Of a DNA stretch of 34,963 nt, positions 8,199 through 15,733 are shown piece by piece. Below the pieces are notes generated by a model that was not told where the DNA came from, made no database searches, and saw only the letters and a list, made by a program, of their open reading frames with translations. A program made the position numbers and the translations under genes. The stretch's first letter is position 1, and every line of letters begins with the position of its first letter. This DNA comes from Tissierellia bacterium (GTDB taxonomy: Bacteria > Bacillota > Clostridia > Tissierellales > Peptoniphilaceae), in the NCBI GenBank assembly GCA_030527425.1, contig JAUNAV010000004.1:1-34963 (forward strand), given 5' to 3'.

Positions 8199-8220
8199 AA
8201 GACCTCAAAGTGAGGCCTTA
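8199..8220 (-). terminator. Hairpin after the transaldolase gene
   Basis: AAGACCTCA pairs with TGAGGCCTT with one G-T pair. The following T run on the minus strand is weak, so termination may be partial. Confidence 0.55.
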
Positions 8221-8223
8221 AAT

Positions 8224-8871
8224 TTATTTACCAGTAAATTTTTCCCAATCTTTTTTAAAACCTTCAATACCTTTATCTGTTAAAGGATGAGAATAAAGTT
8301 TTTCAAAGATATTAGCTGGAATTGTAGCAATATCAGCTCCTGCTAATGCAGATAATTCCAAGTGTTTATTTGTTCTAATACTTGCTGCAATTATTTCAGT
8401 ATCAAAACCATAATTAACCATGACATCTTTTAAATCTTCAATAAGTCTAATTCCATCTTCGCCCATATCATCTATTCTTCCAATAAATGGTGAAATATAT
8501 GTTGCGCCAGCTTTTGCAGCAAGAAGTCCTTGTGCTACAGAAAAGATCAATGTGCAATTTGTCTTTATATTTTCTTTGCTCAATGTATTAATAGCCTTAA
8601 GACCATCTCTAGTCATTGGGATTTTAACAACTACATTGTCTGCCCATTTGGCAAGTTTTCTTGCTTCTTCTACCATGGATTCATAATCATAAGTTGTAAC
8701 TTCAGCTGATACTGGTCCTTTTATTGTATTTGCAATATCTTTTATTACCTCTTCAAAATCTCTTCCTTCTTTGTTTATAAGTGATGGATTGGTTGTAACT
8801 CCATCTAATAAACCAAGATCATTTGCCTTTTTAATATCTTCTATATTTGCTGTATCGAGAAAAAACTTCAT
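8224..8871 (-). CDS. tal: Transaldolase-like protein / fructose-6-phosphate aldolase
   Basis: 215 aa, the short transaldolase subfamily (TalC/MipB/FSA). [10 protein letters not shown] opens with Asp6; GVTTNPSLI (24-32) is the phosphate-site motif; the Schiff-base lysine is Lys83 in [12 protein letters not shown] and IAASIR motifs follow. It transfers dihydroxyacetone units in the non-oxidative pentose phosphate pathway, or acts as a fructose-6-phosphate aldolase; the two cannot be separated with confidence here. AGGAGGTAAT precedes ATG. It lies 45 bases after the MacB-like gene with no terminator between, though a TATAAT-like element in that gap could give it its own promoter. Confidence 0.9.
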   Translation of the reverse strand: MKFFLDTANIEDIKKANDLGLLDGVTTNPSLINKEGRDFEEVIKDIANTIKGPVSAEVTTYDYESMVEEARKLAKWADNVVVKIPMTRDGLKAINTLSKENIKTNCTLIFSVAQGLLAAKAGATYISPFIGRIDDMGEDGIRLIEDLKDVMVNYGFDTEIIAASIRTNKHLELSALAGADIATIPANIFEKLYSHPLTDKGIEGFKKDWEKFTGK

Positions 8872-8916
8872 ATTACCTCCTGTGATATCGTTTCTAGATC
8901 ATTATACCTCTACTTT

Positions 8917-9831
8917 TTAAAATCTCATCGCATTTATCATTATAATGCTTAAAAAAATCAAGAAAATATTGCTTATTACAAATATCATATCGCCACTTAT
9001 AAAAAATCCCATTTGATATAAAAGAATCTGAATCCCCAGTGCTATAAAACCTATTGAAAATAGATCTATGAGTTTAATAGATTTCATTTTCTTTGAAAGC
9101 ACAAAAATCCACAAGGCAAATACTAAAATAGCAAATGTGATTTCTATCAAAAAATAATTTTTCTTATTTTTTCTATTTTTATTAAGTCTATCCAAAATAT
9201 TTTCTTCTTTAAAATCTAAATCTTTGCCTTTTAATTCTCCTTCATTGAAAATAGTATTTTCAATATATGATCTTTTTAAAATCTTACTTCTGTTAAAAAG
9301 ATCCTTATCTACCGGTATTAAAATAGTGTCTTTTAAATTAATAAGATGATTTCTAGTAAGCGAAAGATAATTTTTGGACGAATCGATATATCCTTTTATT
9401 CTTATTGGTATACCATTAATATAGTATTGACGATTTTTTGAATAAATCTTTTTTAAATTCTCACTTACAAGTACATTTTCAATCCTAATTGACGAAAAAT
9501 CACTGTCTCTAAATTCTACATCAGACTCAATGCCTGAAAATTCATAAAATTCTTTATTTATATAGGCAACAGTAATTTTTCTATGATTAACATTGCTTTC
9601 ATAATAAAAAGAATTGTCAAAATAGTATCCATCATCGCTTAACTTTGAAAAAACTTCTTTTATTTGATCATCTTTTAAATTGCCTACTAATCTTACAGGA
9701 TTAATTTTTTTTATTTGATCTATTCCCTCATCGATTTTTTGATAATAGAATAAATTAGAAACTCCTCTATTAAATGAAAAAAGCATTATTGTAAATACTA
9801 CTGCTAAGAGTATTTTTCTTAAAAACTTCAT
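8917..9831 (-). CDS. Lone MacB/FtsX-like membrane protein
   Basis: 304 aa with the four-helix layout of MacB/FtsX-type permeases: TM1 about 5-22, an extracytoplasmic domain of about 200 residues, then TMs near 226-246, 254-275 and 280-300. Within the domain, IENVLVSENLKKIY...YINGIPIRIKGYID (117-150) resembles the MacB periplasmic core (a 'vvvse...i.ing..f.V.Gv' pattern). Such permeases normally pair with a dedicated ABC ATPase, but none is adjacent: neighbours are transaldolase and the nucleoside importer. The C-terminal helices are more hydrophobic and shorter than usual. It may use a distant ATPase or be a non-transport relative. Start ATG with GGAGAGGAAGAT upstream. Confidence 0.6.
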   Translation of the reverse strand: MKFLRKILLAVVFTIMLFSFNRGVSNLFYYQKIDEGIDQIKKINPVRLVGNLKDDQIKEVFSKLSDDGYYFDNSFYYESNVNHRKITVAYINKEFYEFSGIESDVEFRDSDFSSIRIENVLVSENLKKIYSKNRQYYINGIPIRIKGYIDSSKNYLSLTRNHLINLKDTILIPVDKDLFNRSKILKRSYIENTIFNEGELKGKDLDFKEENILDRLNKNRKNKKNYFLIEITFAILVFALWIFVLSKKMKSIKLIDLFSIGFIALGIQILLYQMGFFISGDMIFVISNIFLIFLSIIMINAMRF

Positions 9832-9848
9832 ATCTTCCTCTCCAAACT

Positions 9849-9874
9849 AAAATCTTAGTCTATAATAAGATTTT
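9849..9874. repeat. Inverted repeat at the promoter of the MacB-like gene
   Basis: Perfect 9-base arms AAAATCTTA (9849-9857) and TAAGATTTT (9866-9874) flank an 8-base centre that holds a TATAGA-like -10 on the minus strand. It could be an operator or a leader hairpin. Confidence 0.4.
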
Positions 9875-9885
9875 AACAGATTCAT

Positions 9886-9961
9886 AAAAAAAAGAAAGTG
9901 CTAAGTTGACCTCTAATAGTTTAGCTAAACTATTAGAAGCCAAATTTATTGCACTTTCTTT
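9886..9961 (-). terminator. Very long nested hairpin terminator after the nucleoside importer operon
   Basis: The outer arms AAAGAAAGTGC (9891-9901) and GCACTTTCTTT (9951-9961) enclose a perfect 24-base palindrome, CTAATAGTTTAG/CTAAACTATTAG (9913-9936), with weaker G-T-containing pairing between. On the minus strand T8 follows. The fold is about 71 bases, two to three times the size of other terminators in this window. Confidence 0.75.
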
Positions 9962-10902
9962 TATTGTATATCTTCTGTTAGATATGGCTTTCCACTTGCT
10001 GTTGGAGCTAATGTCTTTCCTCCAAAGAATATTAATATCAATAATGTTGCAATATATGGAATCATTGATATAAATTCTGATGGAATTTGTAAAGATGTCC
10101 CTCCAAAAAACACTGCAACAGCTTGTGCTAGACCAAAAAATACTGATCCTAAAAGCACCCCATGAGGTGTCCATTTACCAAAAATTACTGTAACAAGTGC
10201 TATAAATCCTTGACCTGCAACAAGTGTTGGAGAAAATGAACTTACTACTGCAATTGATAGACTAGCTCCACCAATTCCTGCCATAAATCCTGAAAATAGC
10301 ACCGATAAATATCTAACTCTTACTACATTAATATTTAAAGTTTCACATGCTCTAGGATGCTCTCCTGCAGCTATTACTCTAAGTCCCCATTTAGTTTTGT
10401 ATAAGAAAATATATACCAAAACTACAAATAATAGACTTAAATATACTGTTGCATATTGGCTAAATACATTTGATAAAAATGGATGTCCATTAAATACATT
10501 TTTAAAAAGTATTGGTATTTTTGCTTCTGAAGGAATTGTCTTTGTCTGAGTTGCTCCATCAAAGAATAATCTTCCCAAAAACAATGCAAGTCCTGGACCA
10601 AGATAGTTTATTGCAATACCAGAAATAGTCTGATCTCCTGCAAAAGTTATGGATATTATAGCATGGATTAGTGCAAAAAACATTCCTGCAAGGCCTCCTG
10701 CTATCAAAGCTATCCATGGATTTCCAACATAAAAGCCGACTGTAGCTGCAATTAATGCACCTATTGCCATCATTCCTTCAAGTCCAATATTTGTGACTCC
10801 ACTTTTTTCGCTCATCATTCCACCAAGCCCTGTAAAAAGTATAGGAGTTGCATTAATGAAAGTATTTCCTATAATAAGTCCTAACATAGTTAAATTAAAC
10901 AT
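9961..10902 (-). CDS. nupQ: Nucleoside ABC transporter permease (second subunit)
   Basis: 313 aa, BPD_transp_2 (branched-chain/ribose/nucleoside permease) fold with eight or more hydrophobic segments. Visible family features are NATPILFTGLGGMMSEKSGVTNIGLEGMM near the N-terminus, GDQTISGIAINYLGPGLALFL, and KWGLRVIAAGEHPRACETLNINVVRVRY, the cytoplasmic coupling loop to the ATPase. With the preceding permease it forms the membrane channel of the BmpA/NupNOPQ purine nucleoside importer. It abuts the upstream permease (ATG immediately after that gene's stop). Last gene of the operon, ended by the long hairpin at 9886-9961. Confidence 0.9.
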   Translation of the reverse strand: MFNLTMLGLIIGNTFINATPILFTGLGGMMSEKSGVTNIGLEGMMAIGALIAATVGFYVGNPWIALIAGGLAGMFFALIHAIISITFAGDQTISGIAINYLGPGLALFLGRLFFDGATQTKTIPSEAKIPILFKNVFNGHPFLSNVFSQYATVYLSLLFVVLVYIFLYKTKWGLRVIAAGEHPRACETLNINVVRVRYLSVLFSGFMAGIGGASLSIAVVSSFSPTLVAGQGFIALVTVIFGKWTPHGVLLGSVFFGLAQAVAVFFGGTSLQIPSEFISMIPYIATLLILIFFGGKTLAPTASGKPYLTEDIQ

Positions 10903-12015
10903 CTAAGCACCCCTTTTCTTTCTTACTTTGGCTCTTATAATCTTAAATACCAGTGGTATTGCTGTGAAAATTATTATAGTTCCCATTATTATATTAATAA
11001 GCTCTGTTGGTACTTGTAGTACTCTTTGAATATTGCTTCCACCATAATTTAATCCACCAAAGAACATTCCTGTAAAGATACAACCAAAGGGATTATTATT
11101 TGCCAAAAGTGAAACTGCAAGTCCATCAAAACCGAAATTTTCCATTGAACTCAAAAAATAAATTCCATAGGTGTATCCCATAACCTGACATGCTCCGCCA
11201 AGTGCACATACTGCTCCTGATATCGCCATTGATTGTGTAAGCTTTGCATTGGTGTTAATTCCACCATATTTTGCTGCTTCATCATTTAAGCCCACAGCTT
11301 TTAGTTGATAGCCTAAAGTTGTTTTTTCTAATATATAATACAAAACTATAGCAACTATAATTGCAAGTATTATTCCAAAATGAACACTTGCTCCAAAAAA
11401 TGATCTTAAAAACTCTGGTGCATTTTCTGAAAGCTTTGGAAATGTAATTCTTGCACTTTCTTGAATTTCATAAGTTCCCATTGAGTTTGGCATCTTAAAA
11501 AGTGGTCTATTTACTATAAAATTAGTAAAATAAAAAGCTATCCAATTAAGCATTATAGTCGTTATTACTTCATGCATTCCAAATTTAGCTTTTATAAATC
11601 CTGCAAGCCCACCATATATTGCTCCGGCAAGTGCTGCAGCTACTAAAATCACCAAAACATGAAGTATAAGCGGTAGATGAAGAAGATAGCCCAAAACAAA
11701 TCCTACAATTGAACCAATCATATATTGACCTTCAGCTCCAATATTAAAAAGACCTGTTTTAAATGCAAATGCGACACCAAGTCCTGTAAAAATTATTGGT
11801 GTAGCATTTACAATCATCCAACCTACATTTCTTGGTTTTCTAAATACTCCTTGAAATAATGATTTGTACGCTTCAATTGGATTGTATCCAGCAAGGGCCA
11901 AAACAACAGCTCCGACTAGAAAACCTATAAGTATTGATATTAAAATAAATACTAGTTTATTATTCGAATGAAAGAATTTTCGCTGTCTTATATTTTTTAT
12001 TTCATTTCTTTCCAT
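10903..12015 (-). CDS. nupP: Nucleoside ABC transporter permease (first subunit)
   Basis: 370 aa, BPD_transp_2 fold, longer than its partner by an N-terminal helix extension (LVFILISILIGFLVGAVVLALAGYNP). Conserved stretches: NATPIIFTGLGVAFAFKTGLFNIGAEGQYM, GMHEVITTIMLNWIAFYFTNF, and the coupling loop TLGYQLKAVGLNDEAAKYGGIN. Ends in a basic tail (RAKVRKKRGA). Its ATG overlaps the upstream ATPase stop by one base (TAATG), with AGGTGG as ribosome binding site. It heterodimerises with the following permease to carry nucleosides across the membrane. Confidence 0.9.
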   Translation of the reverse strand: MERNEIKNIRQRKFFHSNNKLVFILISILIGFLVGAVVLALAGYNPIEAYKSLFQGVFRKPRNVGWMIVNATPIIFTGLGVAFAFKTGLFNIGAEGQYMIGSIVGFVLGYLLHLPLILHVLVILVAAALAGAIYGGLAGFIKAKFGMHEVITTIMLNWIAFYFTNFIVNRPLFKMPNSMGTYEIQESARITFPKLSENAPEFLRSFFGASVHFGIILAIIVAIVLYYILEKTTLGYQLKAVGLNDEAAKYGGINTNAKLTQSMAISGAVCALGGACQVMGYTYGIYFLSSMENFGFDGLAVSLLANNNPFGCIFTGMFFGGLNYGGSNIQRVLQVPTELINIIMGTIIIFTAIPLVFKIIRAKVRKKRGA

Positions 12016-13538
12016 TATTTACCACCTGCCATAAGTCTTCCAATTTCAAATTCATCGGTCTGTTTTGGTCTTCTTTCACCAACAATTTTGCCATCATATA
12101 TTACTGCTATTCTATCTGATAGATCCATTATTTCATCTAATTCAAATGATACTAGAAGTACTGCTTTGTTATTATTTCTTTGTTCTACTAAGTATCTATG
12201 AATAAATTCAATTGCTCCGACATCTAGTCCTCTTGTTGGTTGAGCTGCTATTAAAACATCTGGATCATTATAGATTTCTCTTGCAATTATGACCTTTTGT
12301 TGATTACCTCCTGAGAGATCTCTTGTATGTGCTTTGATATTTGTTGGCCTGATATCAAAATCTTCGACCAATTTTTTTGCATTTTGATCTATTTTTTCAT
12401 TTTGTAAAATTCCATTTTTGCTAAATGGATCTTTTGAAACATTTTCTAAAATGAGATTATATGCTATAGAATAATCAAGCACTAAACCTCTTTTTTGTCT
12501 ATCTTCAGGAATATTGTTCATTCCAAGATCGATTATCTCCCTAGGCGATTTATTAGTAATGTCATTATTATTTAAAATAACACTTCCGCTTTCTATTTTT
12601 CTCATTCCAGTAATTGCATCAATAAGCTCACTTTGACCATTGCCATCAACACCTGCAATACCAAGTATTTCACCTTTTCTAAGATTTAAATTCAATCCTT
12701 TAACAATATCTAGTCCTCTATTGTCTTTGACAACAAGATCCTTTATTTCTAAGAGAACATCCCCTGCTTCTTTGTCTTTTTTATTGACACTAAAGCTTAC
12801 ATCACGTCCAACCATTTTTTCTGCTAAGATATTTTCATCAACCTCATCGACCATTAATTTATCGATAAATTTTCCTCTTCTAATTATTGTACAAGTATCG
12901 GCCATGGCTTTAATCTCTGCTAATTTATGAGTGATGATAATAATTGACTTGTCAAGCTTTGTCAGATTTTCAACAATTTCAATAAATTCTTTGATCTCTT
13001 GAGGAGTAAGCACTGCTGTCGGCTCATCGAAAATTAAAATATCTGCTCCTCTGTAAAGAGCTTTTAAAATTTCAACTCTTTGTTGCATTCCTACGGAAAT
13101 ATCATCTATCTTTTTATCCGGATCAATTTTTAGTCCATATCTATTGGAAAGTTCTACGACCTTTTCTCTGGCTTTCTTTTTGTCGATAAAAGCATTCTTT
13201 GTGATCTCTTGACCAAGCATAATATTTTCAGTTACAGTAAATGGACCTACCAACATAAAATGTTGATGCACCATTCCAATTCCTGATTCTATCGCCTTTT
13301 TGGGTGTCATCCATTTGTTGGAATTTCCATTTATTACAACTTCACCTTCAGTCGGAGGAAACATTCCATATAAAATATTCATTAGTGTAGTTTTACCAGC
13401 CCCATTTTCTCCCAAAAGTGCGTGGACCTCACATTTATGAAGATCAAAATTCACATCGGTTAAGACTTGATTGTCACCAAATCTCTTTGTGATATTTTTT
13501 AATTGGATTACTGGCGTTTCATTAAAATATTTTTTCAT
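12015..13538 (-). CDS. nupO: Nucleoside ABC transporter ATPase with two ABC domains
   Basis: 507 aa. First ABC domain: Walker A GENGAGKTT near 43, signature ISVGMQQRVEILKAL, Walker B ILIFDEPTAVL. Second domain: degenerate Walker A GVDGNGQSE, signature LSGGNQQKVIIAREI, and Walker B VLIAAQPTRGLD, where the usual Asp-Glu is replaced by Ala-Gln. An inactive second site is typical of the ribose/nucleoside-importer ATPases (RbsA/NupO). It powers uptake through the two permeases downstream. It follows bmpA by 73 bases that contain a hairpin, so it is probably made at lower level than the binding protein. Confidence 0.93.
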   Translation of the reverse strand: MKKYFNETPVIQLKNITKRFGDNQVLTDVNFDLHKCEVHALLGENGAGKTTLMNILYGMFPPTEGEVVINGNSNKWMTPKKAIESGIGMVHQHFMLVGPFTVTENIMLGQEITKNAFIDKKKAREKVVELSNRYGLKIDPDKKIDDISVGMQQRVEILKALYRGADILIFDEPTAVLTPQEIKEFIEIVENLTKLDKSIIIITHKLAEIKAMADTCTIIRRGKFIDKLMVDEVDENILAEKMVGRDVSFSVNKKDKEAGDVLLEIKDLVVKDNRGLDIVKGLNLNLRKGEILGIAGVDGNGQSELIDAITGMRKIESGSVILNNNDITNKSPREIIDLGMNNIPEDRQKRGLVLDYSIAYNLILENVSKDPFSKNGILQNEKIDQNAKKLVEDFDIRPTNIKAHTRDLSGGNQQKVIIAREIYNDPDVLIAAQPTRGLDVGAIEFIHRYLVEQRNNNKAVLLVSFELDEIMDLSDRIAVIYDGKIVGERRPKQTDEFEIGRLMAGGK

Positions 13539-13565
13539 AATCCTTCCCTACATATTTTAATATCT

Positions 13566-13600
13566 AAAAAAAGGTAAGAAAATGTCTCTTACCTTTTTTT
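13566..13600 (-). terminator. Hairpin between bmpA and the transporter genes
   Basis: A 14-base perfect stem, AAAAAAAGGTAAGA (13566-13579) with TCTTACCTTTTTTT (13587-13600), and a 7-base loop. On the minus strand it ends in T7. It lies inside the operon and would give partial termination, raising bmpA over nupOPQ. Confidence 0.8.
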
Positions 13601-13611
13601 CATTCCATTTT

Positions 13612-14688
13612 CTAATCTTTATAGCCCATTGAGTCGAATTCTTTTTCATTTTGTGGAACTTCGATTGTTCCATCTACGATTTCGTCTCTAATTTTATCAG
13701 CTTTATCTTTGATTTCTTGTGGAACCAAATTATTGTCTGCAAATTTAATGCTTAAAGCATCTCCATCTTTAAGTCCAAAAGGAATTGTCTTTCCACTTTC
13801 GAATTTATCGCCTTTTTCTGCAATTTCTTCACAGATTTCTTTAACAGCAGGTCCTACACCTTTAATTGTTGATAAAAGCATATTATCTGGTGCTTCTTCT
13901 TGTTGGTCACGGTCAACACCAATTACATATTTGCTATTTTCTTTAGCTGCTTCTATTACACCTGCTCCTGTTCCGCCTGATGCATGGAATATAATATCTG
14001 CACCTTTTTGATACATTTGATTAGCTATTGATTTGCCTTTACCTGCATCAGTATAACTATCTGCATATTGTGTTTGAACTTCGATATCTTCGCCGTTTTC
14101 TCTAGCAGCATATTTTACACCTGCTTTAAAGCCCCATTCGAATCTGTCAATAACTTCTGATTTCATTCCGCCAACAAAACCTATATTATTTGTTTCAGTT
14201 TGCATTCCTGCAACATATCCTGCTAAAAATGAGTTTTCATGATCAGCAAATGTAATTCCTGTCAAGTTTTTAACATTGTCTAAATTTGCACTATCAACGA
14301 TTGCATATAATTGATCTGGATTTGCTTCAGCAGATTTTTTAGTATCTTCATATAAAGCATATCCTATAGTAAATATAATATCGGCATCATCATCCAAAGC
14401 CGCTTCTAGATTTTGTGGATAATCTGCTTCTTTGTGACTTTCAAGGTATCTAAAAGTGATTTTGCCTTCATCTTGAGCTTCTGTTAAGCCTTCAAAAGCT
14501 GATTGGTTAAATGATTTATCATTTACACCACCTTGATCTGTTACCATTGTAGCTTTAACTTTAGCTTCTGTTGCTGAAGCTTGATCTGCATCAGGATTTG
14601 ATCCTTTGTCTGTACCAGATCCGCATGCAACAAGTACTGTTGAAAGTGTAGCAATTGACATTGCTGTTAGAAATTTTTTGATTTTCAT
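13612..14688 (-). CDS. bmpA: BmpA/NupN-family nucleoside-binding lipoprotein
   Basis: 358 aa. Lipoprotein signal MKIKKFLTAMSIATLSTVLVAC with lipobox LVAC (Cys22), then a Ser/Asp-rich linker and the Bmp fold: TDQGGVNDKSFNQSAFEGL, YLESHKEADYPQNLEAAL, GITFADHENSFLAGYVAG, NIGFVGGMKSEVIDRFEWGFKAGVKYA and the YVIGVDRDQ region, all typical of PnrA/BmpA purine-nucleoside binders. It captures nucleosides outside the membrane and hands them to nupOPQ. Promoter TAGACA-17-TAAAAT lies at 14753-14781, with a dyad in the leader at 14726-14741. AGGGGGAT precedes ATG. Confidence 0.93.
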   Translation of the reverse strand: MKIKKFLTAMSIATLSTVLVACGSGTDKGSNPDADQASATEAKVKATMVTDQGGVNDKSFNQSAFEGLTEAQDEGKITFRYLESHKEADYPQNLEAALDDDADIIFTIGYALYEDTKKSAEANPDQLYAIVDSANLDNVKNLTGITFADHENSFLAGYVAGMQTETNNIGFVGGMKSEVIDRFEWGFKAGVKYAARENGEDIEVQTQYADSYTDAGKGKSIANQMYQKGADIIFHASGGTGAGVIEAAKENSKYVIGVDRDQQEEAPDNMLLSTIKGVGPAVKEICEEIAEKGDKFESGKTIPFGLKDGDALSIKFADNNLVPQEIKDKADKIRDEIVDGTIEVPQNEKEFDSMGYKD

Positions 14689-14712
14689 TCTATCCCCCTA
14701 TGAATTAGAAAA

Positions 14713-14741
14713 AATGTTCGCAGAATATGAACGCTTTCATA
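14713..14741 (-). promoter_or_regulatory. Dyad and PurBox-like motif in the bmpA leader
   Basis: TATGAA-CGCT-TTCATA (14726-14741) is a perfect 6-base-arm dyad just after the predicted start. Six bases further on the minus strand reads CGAACATT (14713-14720), which matches the core of the PurR PurBox (CCGAACWWT) only in part. The position suits an operator for nucleoside-responsive control. Confidence 0.3.
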
Positions 14742-14752
14742 CTCTTTGTTTA

Positions 14753-14781
14753 ATTTTACAATATTTTTTACTTTTTGTCTA
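14753..14781 (-). promoter_or_regulatory. Promoter of bmpA-nupOPQ
   Basis: TAGACA (14776-14781), 17-base spacer, TAAAAT (14753-14758) on the minus strand; start expected near 14746. Confidence 0.55.
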
Positions 14782-14838
14782 GTTATAAAGATTTCTCATA
14801 GCTTTTAAAATTTAGTAATAATATTATAAAGCTCAAGC

Positions 14839-15720
14839 CTATATTAGCTCAATGTAATTTATAACAGGCTCTTCATATGGATGAACACTTCTTATTATCT
14901 CATCACAGATATTTTTATCCTGTCTTTTTATTCTAAATTCTATTTTTACTTCATTCACTTCATTTATCTGATTTTTTTCACCTATAAAAGGATTTGAATT
15001 TTCAAGTGGCCTAAAATGTCCTTTTACAGAAGTTTTTGAATAGCAAGAATCGTAGTCTCCATATTTTAAGATTTCTTTTTCATTTAATTTTTCTATCAAT
15101 TCTTTCTCATTTTCTTCAGGTATAAAAATTTCAACCTTTAAAAATTTCATAATATCCTCTCTTTCAAAATAGATCATTGACTTATAAAGGCTAAATTGAT
15201 CATTTAAATCTCTTAATTTGACCTTGTATTTATTCGACCAGCTAGATACTGTTATAATTGGATCATTTTTATCGCCTTCAATTTGGGTAATTGTAACTGC
15301 ATGGTTTTTCAAAATCGAAATATTTTTCGACTGCCAATTAAATAAGATTACAGGCAAATCTTTCTCTAATGCTTCAATTATAAATTCTGTTTTTTCTTTA
15401 AGTGAAGTCTTTTTCAAAAAAGTATCCACCAATATATGAGATTTTAATTTGTATTTTTTAAGCAATTTTCTAAGTTTAAACTTTAAAAATCCAGCAGTTG
15501 GAACCCCTGCAATTGTCGGTTTTATAAGATTGAAAAATTCGTATTGATATTTGTTAAATTCATCAACATCAAAGTCTTCGCCCCATCTAAAAAGATACAA
15601 AAATACATTGGTAAAAGCAGTGACTACGCAGGATCTGTCAGCATAGAATTTTTTAATACCCATCTTTAAAAGATTTTTTTGATAACCTCCATAGCCTACT
15701 CTTTTATCTAAAACTGGCAC
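14839..15720 (-). CDS. Fusion of a cysteine-peptidase-like domain and a YqfO/PII-like domain
   Basis: 293 aa from GTG 15720, chosen because AGGAG lies five bases upstream; a longer reading from TTG 15759 has no ribosome binding site and overlaps the previous gene. Residues 1-188 look like a C39/papain-like fold: Cys31 in DRSCVVTAF, His140 in KNHAVTIT and polar SSWSN (159-163) in the order Cys-His-Asn. Residues 191-293 match the PII-like domain found as an insert in YqfO/NIF3 proteins or alone (COG3323): VEIFIPEEN, YDSCYSKTSVKGHFRPLENSNPFIGE, HPYEEP. Met191 has its own GAGAGG site five bases upstream, so the second domain may also be made alone. No signal peptide. Function unknown; it is the third gene after two AI-2E-family genes. 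Confidence 0.7.
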   Translation of the reverse strand: MPVLDKRVGYGGYQKNLLKMGIKKFYADRSCVVTAFTNVFLYLFRWGEDFDVDEFNKYQYEFFNLIKPTIAGVPTAGFLKFKLRKLLKKYKLKSHILVDTFLKKTSLKEKTEFIIEALEKDLPVILFNWQSKNISILKNHAVTITQIEGDKNDPIITVSSWSNKYKVKLRDLNDQFSLYKSMIYFEREDIMKFLKVEIFIPEENEKELIEKLNEKEILKYGDYDSCYSKTSVKGHFRPLENSNPFIGEKNQINEVNEVKIEFRIKRQDKNICDEIIRSVHPYEEPVINYIELI

Positions 15721-15733
15721 GAAATCTCCTAAA

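Noticed and set aside
9860..10174. 104-codon minus-strand frame overlapping the end of nupQ
   Set aside because: It is a frame shadow of nupQ that runs through the long hairpin; its composition is not protein-like and it lacks a ribosome binding site.
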